DNA from: Aneurinibacillus tyrosinisolvens
GTDB taxonomy: Bacteria > Bacillota > Bacilli > Aneurinibacillales > Aneurinibacillaceae
Direction: 5' to 3'
NCBI RefSeq assembly: GCF_001015055.1
Contig: NZ_BBWZ01000006.1
Coordinates: 163,753-227,752 of the forward strand
Length of the DNA: 64,000 nucleotides
Part shown: positions 8,104 through 17,280 of the stretch, in pieces
Position numbering within the stretch: position 1 is the stretch's first letter
How the letters are laid out: each line of letters starts with the position of its first letter
Program-made: the position numbers and the translations under genes
The notes under the pieces: model-generated
Told to the model about the DNA's origin: nothing
What the model saw: only the letters and a program-made list of their open reading frames with translations
The model's database searches: none

Positions 8104-9384
8104 ATGTATCTCAATATTAGTCGTTGGGTGGATGAGCACCGACAGGATATCCTGGGTTTAAACAAATCACTGGTTTCCATTCCAAGTGAAAACCGCTACC
8201 CTAACGGGGATGAAAAAACCGTTCAAGAGTTCGTGTTTCAGTTTCTAAGCCAGCTTGGATGCGAGATGGATATGTTTCTTCCAACGGATGTCCCGGGATT
8301 GACCAGCCACGCTGCCTACCTGGGTGAGAGAAATTACGAGAATCGGCCGAACGTGGTCGCAAGAAAAAGGGGAAACGGACAGGGAAGGTCCCTCCTTTTC
8401 TCCGGACATATGGATACCGTCCCCAAAGGTGACGATCCGTGGACTGTCCATCCCTATGCAGGTGTAGTGAAGGATGGAAAACAGTATGGATTAGGTATTT
8501 TTGATATGAAAGGCGGAATGGCTGCAGCTATGATGGCCTTGCGGCTCATCGAGGAGCTGAATATTTCCCTTAAAGGAGATGTTCTCATCGAAACGGTTGT
8601 CGATGAGGAATACGGAGGAGCCAATGGAACATTGGCCTGCCGTCTTCGCGGTTATGAAGCAGACCTGGCTATCGTTCCAGAACCGTCGAATCTGGCTATT
8701 TGTCCGGAAAACCAGGGCGGCAGTATGTTTCGTATCACATTTAAAGGACACCCTGGACGTGCTTTTAGCGGAGAAACGCTGGTAAATCCCGTTTTTGCAG
8801 CCGCAAGGTTTTTGGATATCTTTCACCAGTTTGAAAGCTATCATGGGCAGAAACGATCAACATCCAAATGGTTTGCCTCTGTTCCTTTTCTTCCTGCTTA
8901 TGTTCAGGGCGTTAAGGCCGGTCCAGTCCATTTGCCACTGTCTGATCGTGTCCCAAGCCACTGCACAATGGATGTTTGGATCCAGTGTTATCCGGAAACA
9001 ACGGAAGAGGAACTGCACCGTGACTTTGTAAGTTTTTATGAGGAAAGGGCACAGAAGGATGACATACTTCGCCATATTGCTCCAACAATAGAAAAGCTCA
9101 TTCGTTTTCTTCCGGGAACAGGGATACCCGACAATCACAGTTCGCTTGAAGTGCTTTCCGACGTTGCTGCCAGAGTCTATCCGGAGGGCCTGCCGGTAAA
9201 GGGTGCCCCGTTTGCCTGTGATTCCTTCATGTTTAATCTGTACAGCCATACGCCAGCCATCATTTGGGGACCTAAAGGCGGAAATGCCCACGCGCCAGAC
9301 GAGTATATCGAGATTGAAGATTTCTTCAATCTGGTTAAAATGTATGCTCTTACGATTGTAGAATGGTGCGGAGTTGTCGAGTAA
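8104..9384 (+). CDS. M20-family metallopeptidase / deacylase (ArgE/DapE/ACY1 type)
   Basis: 426 residues. SGHMDTVPKGD gives the first metal His and Asp, GIFDMKGGMAA the bridging Asp, TVVDEEYGG the catalytic and metal Glu residues; a dimerisation domain follows. It ends GPKGGNAHAPDEYIEIEDF with the last metal His. Cytoplasmic amidohydrolase that removes an acyl group from an amine or cleaves a dipeptide-like bond. It is 15 bases after the SDR and followed by RidA, so deacetylation of an N-acetylated sugar acid or amino acid is a reasonable guess. Starts after AGGGGGGAGTCCAG. Confidence 0.82.
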   Translation: MYLNISRWVDEHRQDILGLNKSLVSIPSENRYPNGDEKTVQEFVFQFLSQLGCEMDMFLPTDVPGLTSHAAYLGERNYENRPNVVARKRGNGQGRSLLFSGHMDTVPKGDDPWTVHPYAGVVKDGKQYGLGIFDMKGGMAAAMMALRLIEELNISLKGDVLIETVVDEEYGGANGTLACRLRGYEADLAIVPEPSNLAICPENQGGSMFRITFKGHPGRAFSGETLVNPVFAAARFLDIFHQFESYHGQKRSTSKWFASVPFLPAYVQGVKAGPVHLPLSDRVPSHCTMDVWIQCYPETTEEELHRDFVSFYEERAQKDDILRHIAPTIEKLIRFLPGTGIPDNHSSLEVLSDVAARVYPEGLPVKGAPFACDSFMFNLYSHTPAIIWGPKGGNAHAPDEYIEIEDFFNLVKMYALTIVEWCGVVE

Positions 9385-9429
9385 CGAAGTAAGTTGCAAA
9401 AAGCTAATGAAAATGAGGAGGACATAAAC

Positions 9430-9804
9430 ATGAAAAAAGAGCTGAAAACAAAGCTGGCTCCTGTTCCGGCAGGACCGTATTCCCAGGGCATCCAGGTCGG
9501 TAATACGATCTATACGGCAGGGCAGGGGCCCATCGATGCGGAAACAGGACAAGTCGCAGGGGAGACCATTGAGGAGCAGACGGCTAAAACACTTGAAAAT
9601 ATTAAACATATTCTCGAACAGGCTGGTGCTGCGATGGATGATGTGGTAAAGACCACCGTTCATTTAAGTGATTTAGCAGACTTTCATGCCTTTAATGAAG
9701 TTTACAAGCAGTATTTTAATGAGCCTTATCCCGTACGTACAACAGTTGGAAGTCAGTTGATGGGGATTAAAGTAGAAATCGACGTCGTTGCTATTCGAAA
9801 ATAA
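9430..9804 (+). CDS. RidA-family enamine/imine deaminase
   Basis: 124 residues from ATG 9430 behind GAGGAGGACATAAAC. Typical Rid fold: AGPYSQGIQVGNTIYTAGQGP near the N-terminus and PYPVRTTVGSQL, whose Arg binds the substrate carboxylate. Hydrolyses reactive enamine/imine products of PLP dehydratases to 2-oxo acids plus ammonia. It lies between the M20 enzyme and the ABC permeases. A PLP enzyme of the D-serine dehydratase type is encoded 1.8 kb downstream in the same operon. A close paralogue with the same kind of partner is encoded at 54034. Confidence 0.9.
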   Translation: MKKELKTKLAPVPAGPYSQGIQVGNTIYTAGQGPIDAETGQVAGETIEEQTAKTLENIKHILEQAGAAMDDVVKTTVHLSDLADFHAFNEVYKQYFNEPYPVRTTVGSQLMGIKVEIDVVAIRK

Positions 9805-9837
9805 TTTATCACAAGTCGAAAACAACGAGGAGGGCCA

Positions 9838-10773
9838 ATGAATACTGAAAAAGTACAGGTAGTACCGATTAAAACCCGTGCCAAAATTCGAAGCAAACGG
9901 AAGATAAGCGGAAACATTACGCCCTACCTCTGGATACTGCCAAGCATTATTTTAATCATCGTCGTTGCCATCTTTCCGGTTTATGAACTGTTCTCAACCT
10001 CCGTTTCCAAAATCAGTCTTGCAGGGGTGAAAAAGGGATTTATTGGTCTGAAGAATTTTTCTAACGTGTGGAGTGATCCTACCTTTCTTTTATCCCTTAA
10101 AAACACGTTAATCTGGACGGTCAGTGTCGTCGGTATTAGTACAGTTCTCTCACTTGGAATTGCATCCATATTAAACTGTGAGTTTCCTGGCCGCCGGCTG
10201 GTTCGATCAGCGTTGATTATTCCCTGGGCCGTATCCCTGATTATCACGTCGGTAATTTGGAAGTGGATACTGGATTATAACTACGGTGTTTTAAATTTAA
10301 TTTTAACGAAGCTGCATATCATTGATAAAAATATTTATTGGTTGGCGGATCCGACCACGTCCTTTCCGCTCATGACTGGAGTTGGAATTTTTGTCACCAT
10401 CCCGTTTACCAGTTTCGTCATTTTATCAGGGCTTCAAGCAATCCCGAGTGATTTATATCAATCGGCAAGCGTTGATGGAGCCAATGGATGGGGGAAGTTC
10501 TATCACATTACCCTGCCGCTTTTAAAACAACCATTAACGATTAGTACAGTATTAAATACCATCTATGTATTTAATTCCTTCCCTATTATTTGGTCTATGA
10601 CAAAAGGAGACCCGGTTAATCAAACGGATACCATTATTACGTACCTTTATAAACTGGCCTTCATTTCGCATAAAATGGGCAGTGCAGCTGCTGTCTCTGT
10701 GATTAGTTTCCTTTTGCTCCTCTTATTTTCTATTCTTTATGTGTCCATCGCATTAAGGGGGGAACAAGAATAA
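9838..10773 (+). CDS. Sugar ABC transporter permease (MalF/UgpA type)
   Basis: 311 residues with six or so membrane segments. The cytoplasmic EAA loop reads ASVDGANGWGKFYHITLPLL. One of a pair of carbohydrate-uptake permeases (CUT1); its partner starts at the very next base (stop then ATG). The solute-binding lipoprotein is encoded 4.4 kb downstream. No ATP-binding subunit is encoded in the cluster, so a shared ATPase of the MsmX type would be needed. Confidence 0.9.
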   Translation: MNTEKVQVVPIKTRAKIRSKRKISGNITPYLWILPSIILIIVVAIFPVYELFSTSVSKISLAGVKKGFIGLKNFSNVWSDPTFLLSLKNTLIWTVSVVGISTVLSLGIASILNCEFPGRRLVRSALIIPWAVSLIITSVIWKWILDYNYGVLNLILTKLHIIDKNIYWLADPTTSFPLMTGVGIFVTIPFTSFVILSGLQAIPSDLYQSASVDGANGWGKFYHITLPLLKQPLTISTVLNTIYVFNSFPIIWSMTKGDPVNQTDTIITYLYKLAFISHKMGSAAAVSVISFLLLLLFSILYVSIALRGEQE

Positions 10774-11607
10774 ATGCAGAAATCATTAAGAATCCAGCGT
10801 GTGGTAATTATGGTGGTTGCCTATCTTCTCTTTCTTATCCTTATGTTCCCGTATGTCATCATGCTTATTACCTCGTTAAAAAGCAAATCAGAAATCTACT
10901 CCATCCCGCCGACACTGCTTCCTCATCAATGGACCTTTACGAATTTTATCGACATCTGGCATAAAGTTCCGTTAACCGACTATATCCTAAACACCATAAT
11001 TATCTCAGGCGGAGCTACGTTGCTAACGCTAATCTGCGCCATTCCGGCAGCCTATGTCATGGCCCGGATGCAGTTCGCCGGAAAGAAATTGTACATGTAT
11101 CTCATCATGGTCACCCAAATGTTCTCGCCCATTGTGCTGCTGGTTGGTCTTTTCCGCGAGATTCACTGGTTTGGCCTAATGGATTCTGTATGGGGGCTTG
11201 TTTTAACGAATGCTGCCTTTAACCAGGCCTTTGCCGTTTGGATTCTCAGCGGGTATTTCTCTACCATTCCTTATGAATTAGAGCAAGCCGCCTGGCTGGA
11301 TGGCTGCACCAGGTGGCAGGCTTTGCGCAGGATTACCATTCCGCTGGCGATTCCGGGGATTATTACAACCGTCATTTTTGTTTTTATTGCTGCATGGAAT
11401 GAGTTTGCTGTAGCCTTAACATTCATTTCCACAGAACAGACGAAACCATTAACAGTCGGGATTTATGCTTTCTTTGGAATGTATGATGTGCAATGGCAGT
11501 ATGTATTCGCAACGTCCCTCGTTGCTATCATTCCGGTCGTTATTCTTTTCCTCTGTATCGAAAAATACCTCATTAGCGGACTGACCGCTGGAGGAGTCAA
11601 GCACTAA
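10774..11607 (+). CDS. Sugar ABC transporter permease (MalG/UgpE type)
   Basis: 277 residues, six predicted membrane helices. EAA motif EQAAWLDGCTRWQALRRITIPL. Second CUT1 permease, forming a heterodimer with the product of the preceding gene. Start codon directly follows the TAA of that gene; its binding site (AAGGGGGGAACAAG) lies inside the previous coding sequence, so the two are translationally coupled. Confidence 0.9.
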   Translation: MQKSLRIQRVVIMVVAYLLFLILMFPYVIMLITSLKSKSEIYSIPPTLLPHQWTFTNFIDIWHKVPLTDYILNTIIISGGATLLTLICAIPAAYVMARMQFAGKKLYMYLIMVTQMFSPIVLLVGLFREIHWFGLMDSVWGLVLTNAAFNQAFAVWILSGYFSTIPYELEQAAWLDGCTRWQALRRITIPLAIPGIITTVIFVFIAAWNEFAVALTFISTEQTKPLTVGIYAFFGMYDVQWQYVFATSLVAIIPVVILFLCIEKYLISGLTAGGVKH

Positions 11608-11626
11608 CCGAAAGGAGAGAATCCTA

Positions 11627-12718
11627 TTGACCCCATCGATTGATACGCCAGCCCTGGTTGTAGATCTAGATATTATGGAGAGAAATATTGAGCAGATGGC
11701 CAGACGATCCCGTGAAGCTGGTGTCCGGCTTCGTCCCCATATTAAAACGCATAAAAGCCCATACATTGCTTTAAAGCAGCTGGAAAAGGGAGCCTCAGGA
11801 ATTACGGTGGCTAAACTGGGTGAAGCCGAAGTAATGCGAAAACATGGAATTAGAGATATCCTGATTGCTTATCCCATCATCGGGGAGCAAAAGCTAAAGC
11901 GGTTGGGAAAATTAGCGCTGGATACGGATGTCATTGTTTCCCTCGATAGCCTGGAGGTTGCTCGCGGCATATCACAGGCAGGTAAACAGATTGGCCGAAG
12001 CATCCCGCTCTATATCGATGTAAATTCAGGGTTAGACCGCTGCGGGAAGGAGCCAGGCCAGGAGACGCTAGAGCTGATAGAGTTGATTAACCAGCTGCCC
12101 TACATAAGGATTCTCGGGTTAATGACCCACGCCGGTCATTCCTATCAAGAGAAATCAAGAGAAGAGCAGATTCGAATCAGCCGCCAGGAAGGTGCCCTGC
12201 TTGTAGAAACAAAGAAAGTAGCGAAAGAAAAGCTCGGCATTGATATTCCTGAGATTAGCGTAGGCTCCACCCCAACCTCATTCTACGCCCATGAGGTGGA
12301 AGGAATTACGGAAATGAGGCCGGGTACTTATGTCTTCAATGATGCCACCATGGTCGCTTTAGGATTGGTGACGAAGGAGGAATGTGCCTTAACCATACGT
12401 GCTACGGTGGTTAGCCGGCCATCCAGCGATCGTGCAATTGTCGATGCAGGCTCCAAAACGCTTTCCTCTGATCGAAACACGTATACGGAAGGATACGGAT
12501 TTTTGAAGTCATGCCCGGAGATTACAATCAGCAGGCTCTCTGAAGAACATGGAGTAATCGTGACACCACCCGATTTTGAAATCCAAATCGGGGACGAGGT
12601 AGATATTATTCCCAATCATGTGTGCCCTACTGTAAACCTGGCGGATGAGTTAATCGGCATCCGGAATGGGAGGATCGAAGGCATCATTGCTGTTGAAGCC
12701 AGAGGAAAAAACAAATGA
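11627..12718 (+). CDS. D-serine dehydratase / D-threonine aldolase family PLP enzyme
   Basis: 363 residues, TTG start after AAAGGAGAGAATCCTA. Fold-type III (alanine-racemase-like barrel): the PLP lysine lies in RPHIKTHK near residue 40, and the C-terminal metal site is PNHVCP with His331 and Cys333. Known D-serine dehydratases carry His-x-Cys for zinc while D-threonine aldolases carry His-x-Asp, so the dehydratase side is favoured. D-glucosaminate dehydratase is reported (from memory) to belong to this family, which would fit an amino-sugar-acid operon. The product would be an enamine, explaining the RidA gene in the same operon. The stop overlaps the next start (ATGA). Paralogue at 52809. 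Confidence 0.82.
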   Translation: MTPSIDTPALVVDLDIMERNIEQMARRSREAGVRLRPHIKTHKSPYIALKQLEKGASGITVAKLGEAEVMRKHGIRDILIAYPIIGEQKLKRLGKLALDTDVIVSLDSLEVARGISQAGKQIGRSIPLYIDVNSGLDRCGKEPGQETLELIELINQLPYIRILGLMTHAGHSYQEKSREEQIRISRQEGALLVETKKVAKEKLGIDIPEISVGSTPTSFYAHEVEGITEMRPGTYVFNDATMVALGLVTKEECALTIRATVVSRPSSDRAIVDAGSKTLSSDRNTYTEGYGFLKSCPEITISRLSEEHGVIVTPPDFEIQIGDEVDIIPNHVCPTVNLADELIGIRNGRIEGIIAVEARGKNK

Positions 12719-13765
12719 CCAGTCATGGAAGCGAACGAAATTACGGATGCCGCATTGACTCTTTTGGAACCTATAAAGGGATGCGCACGTTGATCCTGCA
12801 GAATCAAACGATACGGCTGTCGATTCTACTGGACAAAGGCTCGGACATCTTCGAATTATTATACAAGCCTAAAGATATCGATGTCCTCTGGAGGTCACCT
12901 ATCGGGATTCGTCCTCCCCATTCACTGCCATCGATCCCCCCATCCGCAAGGCGTCTTCATGGATCATTATCACGGAGGGTGGCAGGAACTGTTTCCTTCC
13001 GGAAGCGGACCCGGTTTCTATCAAGGTGCCTACCTGGGTTACCACGGAGAAGTGGCATCTTGTGCCTGGGACTACCGCATCCTGGTCGACGAACCGGAAG
13101 TGATTGAAGTCTTATTGACGGTCAAAACGCTCAGGACTCCTTTTCTTCTTGAGAAAAAAATCCGCCTGGAGTCAGGTAAATCTATTATTTATCTGCAGGA
13201 GAAAATCACCAATTACGGTAAAAAAGGAATGCATTTTATGTGGGGTCACCATCCGAGCTTTGGGGCTCCGTTCCTTAGCGAAGAATGTACGCTGGCCCTT
13301 CCCCCTTGTAAAATTATTCCTTTACAAAAACCAGGTGATAACAGCCGCCTCTCGAAAGCTGAGGAATTTGACTGGCCCCTTGGAATCGATAGAGAGGGGA
13401 ATCAGGTGGATCTTCGCCAAATCAGAGGCAGCGAAGCCGCATGTTCTGATATGTTATTTGCCACCTCTTATAAGGAAGGGTGGTATGCCTTAACGAATCA
13501 TAGGATGGGTCTTGGAGTTGGCATGGTGTGGCCGGTGGAGGACTTTCCGCATCTGTGGATCTGGCAGGATTTTGGTGGGACTGCCGATTATCCCTGGTAT
13601 GGAAATGCCTATACCATGGCAGTAGAACCATTTACCAGCCGAGTAGACAGAGGGGATGATGGATTGAATGAAGCCATTCGTAACGGAACAGCCGCATGGA
13701 TAGGGGCCGGTGAAGAGACAGCGAAAGAACTGAAGGTGGTATCTACGAAACAACACGTGAAGTAA
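12715..13765 (+). pseudogene. Aldose-1-epimerase-like protein, frameshifted at a C6 run
   Basis: Starts at ATG 12715 overlapping the previous stop. Reads ...DIDVLWRSPIGIRPPHS, then a shift occurs at the run of six C at 12936-12941. Removing one C gives PSIPHPQGVFMDHYHGGWQELFPSG and an open frame to 13765, about 349 residues. The repaired protein looks like the galactose-mutarotase-like/DUF4432 fold (GMHFMWGHHPSFGAP, MAVEPFTS). It would interconvert sugar anomers or bind a sugar. A single extra C in a homopolymer could be a sequencing error, a recent mutation or a slippage switch; the remainder shows no further decay. Confidence 0.75.
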
Positions 13766-13799
13766 AAAAGATTGAACAATCAGGCGAGGTGGTGGAAAA

Positions 13800-15137
13800 A
13801 TGAGGGCAGGATGTTATCGGGTTGATATCACACCGGAGATTGGCACCCCGCTTGGCGGGAATGTTCGTGATGATAATCGGTCAAGAGGGATTCACGACCC
13901 TTTGTATGCCAATTTTCTCTACCTCCATGATGGCAAGAATGGGATCTTATTTATTGGTCTCGACTTAATCGGAATTTATCGTTCTTTCACCCAGGAAATC
14001 AAAGCTGATATTTCTAAGGCTACAGGGATTTCGCCTCGGAATATTGTTATGTTTGCTACCCATACACACTCCGGTCCGGATGTGATGAAGGCATTTAAGG
14101 AGGAATACGATCGCCTCGTAGAAGAATTTATCGACACCCTGCACGAGAAGCTAGTCAATGGGGCCGTCAAGTGTATAGGGAACACGTGGGATGCGGCTTT
14201 TGCGGTGGGAAAGGGAACGGAGGATTCACTTAGCTTTAACCGGCGTATTTTTATGAAAGACGGTCAACTCCGGATGAACTGGGAAGGCCTAGATCCTGCA
14301 GAGATCGATCATACGGCCGGACCGATCGATCCGGATCTGTTTGTGCTATCCGTCCGCGACCAGAATCAGCGTATTCGCGCTTTGCTGGTGAATTTCACCC
14401 TCCATTCCGCGATTTTGGTAGGGAAGGATTGGCTGATTTCAAGGGATTATATTCACAGCTTAACAGACAACTTGCGAGCACAGTTCGGAGAGGACGTCAT
14501 TGTCCTGTTTGCCAATGGAGCGGAAGGCAATATTAATCATATTAATTCACATGATCTAAACCAAATCCGTGGCTTTGAAGAAGCGGAGCGTATAGGAAAT
14601 AAACTGTCAAACAAAATAACTGAAATTTTAAGTAAGTTAGAATACGCTAGTGAGGTTGTGCTAGGGGCGTTGTCTGAGACGATTGAACTTCCCAGAAGGA
14701 TCATTACCATAGAGCAAGCACAAGTAGCGCTTAAGTTATTGGAAGAGGTGAATTGGCGGATTCCTTCACTTCTTGATGGGGTTCCTGAGGAGGCCTATGC
14801 CAGGGAAATCCTTGTGATGAGCAAAAACCAAGAAGAGACCTTATCGACAGAACTTCAAGTACTAGAGGTAGGAGAGACTGCTCTGGTGAGTCTTCCTGGA
14901 GAGTTTTTTGTGGAATTCGGTTTGGACTTGAAGAAACAATCCCCCTATTCCCCCACCATGATAATAGGAATGGCGAATGACTATATTGGTTATGTTCCCA
15001 CAGAGCTTGCCTTTGAAGAAGGAGGATATGAAATTAAAATCGCCCGAACGAGCCAACTTTTGCCCTGTGCCGGGGAGATGGTAGTAAAAAAAGCAGGGGA
15101 GATGCTGGTCAAACTGAAAGGGGGTGGTTGTTCCTAA
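13800..15137 (+). CDS. Neutral/alkaline ceramidase-like domain protein
   Basis: 445 residues. VDITPEIGTPLGG at the start and FATHTHSGPDV near residue 90 are the hallmark of the neutral ceramidase N-terminal domain, with the zinc histidines in THTHSGPD. A later LFANGAEGNINH agrees. No signal peptide is visible, so a cytoplasmic amidase role is likely. Ceramide is unlikely to be the substrate in this operon; cleavage of an N-acyl bond on an amino-sugar derivative is a guess. Starts after GCGAGGTGGTGGAAAA, 34 bases after the epimerase-like gene. Confidence 0.75.
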   Translation: MRAGCYRVDITPEIGTPLGGNVRDDNRSRGIHDPLYANFLYLHDGKNGILFIGLDLIGIYRSFTQEIKADISKATGISPRNIVMFATHTHSGPDVMKAFKEEYDRLVEEFIDTLHEKLVNGAVKCIGNTWDAAFAVGKGTEDSLSFNRRIFMKDGQLRMNWEGLDPAEIDHTAGPIDPDLFVLSVRDQNQRIRALLVNFTLHSAILVGKDWLISRDYIHSLTDNLRAQFGEDVIVLFANGAEGNINHINSHDLNQIRGFEEAERIGNKLSNKITEILSKLEYASEVVLGALSETIELPRRIITIEQAQVALKLLEEVNWRIPSLLDGVPEEAYAREILVMSKNQEETLSTELQVLEVGETALVSLPGEFFVEFGLDLKKQSPYSPTMIIGMANDYIGYVPTELAFEEGGYEIKIARTSQLLPCAGEMVVKKAGEMLVKLKGGGCS

Positions 15138-15207
15138 AGGGTGTTCAGCACGACGCTATCATGGGTTGATTGTTTCTTTTTTAAGACCTTTGAAGGGGGT
15201 AAACAGT

Positions 15208-16512
15208 ATGAGAAAAGGATTACAAGGAAAATGGGTATCAATGGTTGTTACTCTTTTGTTCATTTTTTCTGCTTTCCTAACGGCTTGTTCGAGCAGTGAA
15301 CCAGCAAAGGACTCAAGTGGTAGCGGCACCCAATCACAACCGGCAACGACAACTCCGGCTAGCGGCGGGGAGAAGAAAGAAATCACCTTTGTTGCTGCCC
15401 AATACAGCAATGCAACCGAGCCGTTCTTAAAAAAGGTAATCGACGATTTCCAAAAGGAAAATCCAGACATTAAAGTGAATTTACAAGTAGTTGGGTGGGA
15501 TGTGCTTGAGCAAAAGGTCAACACAATGGTCAGCACGAACCAGACCCCTGATATTTTGAATTTAAACCACTATGCTGCCTTTGCGGGTGATGATTTGTTA
15601 ATGCCATTAGATGAGGTCCTTCCCCCAGCGCTTAAGGCAAAATTCTATGAATCCTTCTACAAAGCCGGGGAACTGGACGGGAAATCCTATGGTCTGCCGC
15701 TGCTGGCCTCCATTCGCGGGCTTTACTATAATAAGGAGCTTTTTGAGAAGGCAGGAATTAAAGAACCGCCAAAAACATGGGCAGAACTTCGCCAAACAGC
15801 GAAGACCATCAAAGACAAAACAGGCGTTGACGGCTTTGGCGTACCGATGACGACATTTGAAGGGCAAGCTTATTTCTCCTATTTTACATGGGGGAACGGC
15901 GGGGACTGGAAGAAGGACGGTAAATGGGTACTTAATTCTCCGGAAAATGTGGAAGGGCTTCAATATCTCACGGATTTAGTAAGAAAAGATAAGGTGACCA
16001 ATCCTGAACCAACAGCGATAAATCGTGATGAGTTACAGAAGGTATTTGGTGCAGGGAAGGTTGGAATGATGATTACAGCCAACTTCCTGCCTACCATTCT
16101 GAAAAAAGACGCACCAAACCTAAAGTACGGAGTTGCCCCAATTCCAATCCATGAGGGCAAACAACCCTTTAACCTGGGGGTTGAAGATTTCCTGATGGTC
16201 TTTAAAACAACGAAACATCCTGACGCTGTAGGGAAATTCCTGAATTTCCTATACGATGATAAGCGTTATGAGGAATTTATGAAAAATGAAGGAATGCTGC
16301 CTGCGACAAAATCTGTTGGAGACAGTATGTCGAAACAGGACCCACTGACTGCACAGTTTATTTCCCAGCTTCCGATTGCGAAGTTCTATCCGCTTACAGA
16401 CCCTAAGTTTACTGAAATGCGCCTGGAAACGATTAAAGCCGTTCAGCAGTCACTCCTCGGCCAGAAATCTCCGAAGGACGCGTTAGATGAACTTCAGAAG
16501 AAAACAGAGTAA
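15208..16512 (+). CDS. Sugar ABC transporter substrate-binding lipoprotein
   Basis: 434 residues from ATG 15208 (GAAGGGGGTAAACAGT before it). A lipoprotein signal ends FLTACSSS with the lipidated Cys, followed by a Ser/Thr/Pro linker. The rest is a CUT1-type extracellular solute-binding protein (SBP_bac_1 type; GLYYNKELFEKAGIKEPPKTW is the usual hinge region). Delivers the sugar to the permease pair encoded at 9838-11607. It is separated from them by catabolic genes, an unusual order. Followed by a stable hairpin. Confidence 0.9.
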   Translation: MRKGLQGKWVSMVVTLLFIFSAFLTACSSSEPAKDSSGSGTQSQPATTTPASGGEKKEITFVAAQYSNATEPFLKKVIDDFQKENPDIKVNLQVVGWDVLEQKVNTMVSTNQTPDILNLNHYAAFAGDDLLMPLDEVLPPALKAKFYESFYKAGELDGKSYGLPLLASIRGLYYNKELFEKAGIKEPPKTWAELRQTAKTIKDKTGVDGFGVPMTTFEGQAYFSYFTWGNGGDWKKDGKWVLNSPENVEGLQYLTDLVRKDKVTNPEPTAINRDELQKVFGAGKVGMMITANFLPTILKKDAPNLKYGVAPIPIHEGKQPFNLGVEDFLMVFKTTKHPDAVGKFLNFLYDDKRYEEFMKNEGMLPATKSVGDSMSKQDPLTAQFISQLPIAKFYPLTDPKFTEMRLETIKAVQQSLLGQKSPKDALDELQKKTE

Positions 16513-16523
16513 ACCAGCAGCAG

Positions 16524-16556
16524 GGGAATGGATGGCTGATTCTTCTATCCATTCCC
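16524..16556 (+). terminator. Hairpin after the binding-protein gene
   Basis: Perfect 10-bp arms GGGAATGGAT and ATCCATTCCC, 13-nt loop, no T-run. Such hairpins after binding-protein genes often protect the upstream message from 3' decay or cause partial termination, raising binding protein over downstream enzymes. Confidence 0.55.
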
Positions 16557-16584
16557 AACCTATAACCAAATGAGAGGTGCGAAC

Positions 16585-17241
16585 ATGTCGAATCCCTTTG
16601 ATTTCACCTTGCTTGAAGATAAACTATATAGTGCAGTCGTCGCTGACATTTTAGATGAGATAGGCTATAGAGAACAGATCATGTCTCATGAGATTCGTCC
16701 AATTGATCCCTCGTGTAAATTTATGGGCCGGGCGCTAACGGTACTGGCAACGGATGTGTATGAAATTCCTGCTTTCCCCTACCAAAAGGAACTGGAGGCC
16801 ATCGACCAGCTTAAGGAAGGCGACGTGTTAGTTGCGACAACGAATGGCTCCATAAGCAGCGGTTTTTGGGGGGAACTGTTGAGCACGGCCTCGATGGTTA
16901 AAGGAGCCAGAGGGGCTGTCATTGATGGCTTTACGAGGGATAGCATCCAGATTAAGAGGACAGGTTTTCCCGTTTTTTCACGGGGATACTGTCCATACGA
17001 TTCGAAAGGTCGAACCGACGTTATTGATTACAATGTCCCGATTCGATGCGGAGGGGTATTCATTCATCCTGGAGATTTGATTTTCGGTGATCATGACGGG
17101 ATTGCTGTTATTCCGCAGCAGATTGCTGAAGAAGTCATCATCAAAGCATTGGAGAAAGTAAAAGGTGAGAATCAAATGCGCAAAGCGCTTGAAGAAGGAA
17201 TGAGCGTAGTCGAAGCATTTCAGAAATACGGAATCCTGTAA
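16585..17241 (+). CDS. RraA-family protein (HMG/CHA aldolase-like)
   Basis: 218 residues, ATG 16585 preceded by GAGAGGTGCGAAC. Motifs GELLSTASMVKGARGAVIDGFTRD (the Arg-Asp pair binding metal and substrate) and LIFGDHDGIAVIP. Members are either RNase E regulators in proteobacteria or divalent-metal class II aldolases/decarboxylases of hydroxy-oxo acids. In a Gram-positive catabolic operon the aldolase or lyase role is far more likely, possibly cleaving a 2-oxo sugar acid. Confidence 0.82.
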   Translation: MSNPFDFTLLEDKLYSAVVADILDEIGYREQIMSHEIRPIDPSCKFMGRALTVLATDVYEIPAFPYQKELEAIDQLKEGDVLVATTNGSISSGFWGELLSTASMVKGARGAVIDGFTRDSIQIKRTGFPVFSRGYCPYDSKGRTDVIDYNVPIRCGGVFIHPGDLIFGDHDGIAVIPQQIAEEVIIKALEKVKGENQMRKALEEGMSVVEAFQKYGIL

Positions 17242-17280
17242 TAAAGATAGAGAATGTACTTTGATAGGAGTGGATACAAC

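Noticed and set aside
8857..9663. Long minus-strand open frame of 268 codons opposite the M20 and RidA genes
   Set aside because: Lies fully antisense to two well-supported genes, has no family features and no clear ribosome site; it is a shadow of their codon pattern.
15607..15963. Minus-strand open frame inside the sugar-binding protein gene
   Set aside because: Antisense shadow, composition rich in Cys/Phe/Arg, no start site.
17254..17280. ATG at 17254 as the start of the ROK repressor
   Set aside because: The site before it is poor, and the helix-turn-helix alignment fits the TTG start at 17281 with GATAGGAG upstream; kept as an alternative only.
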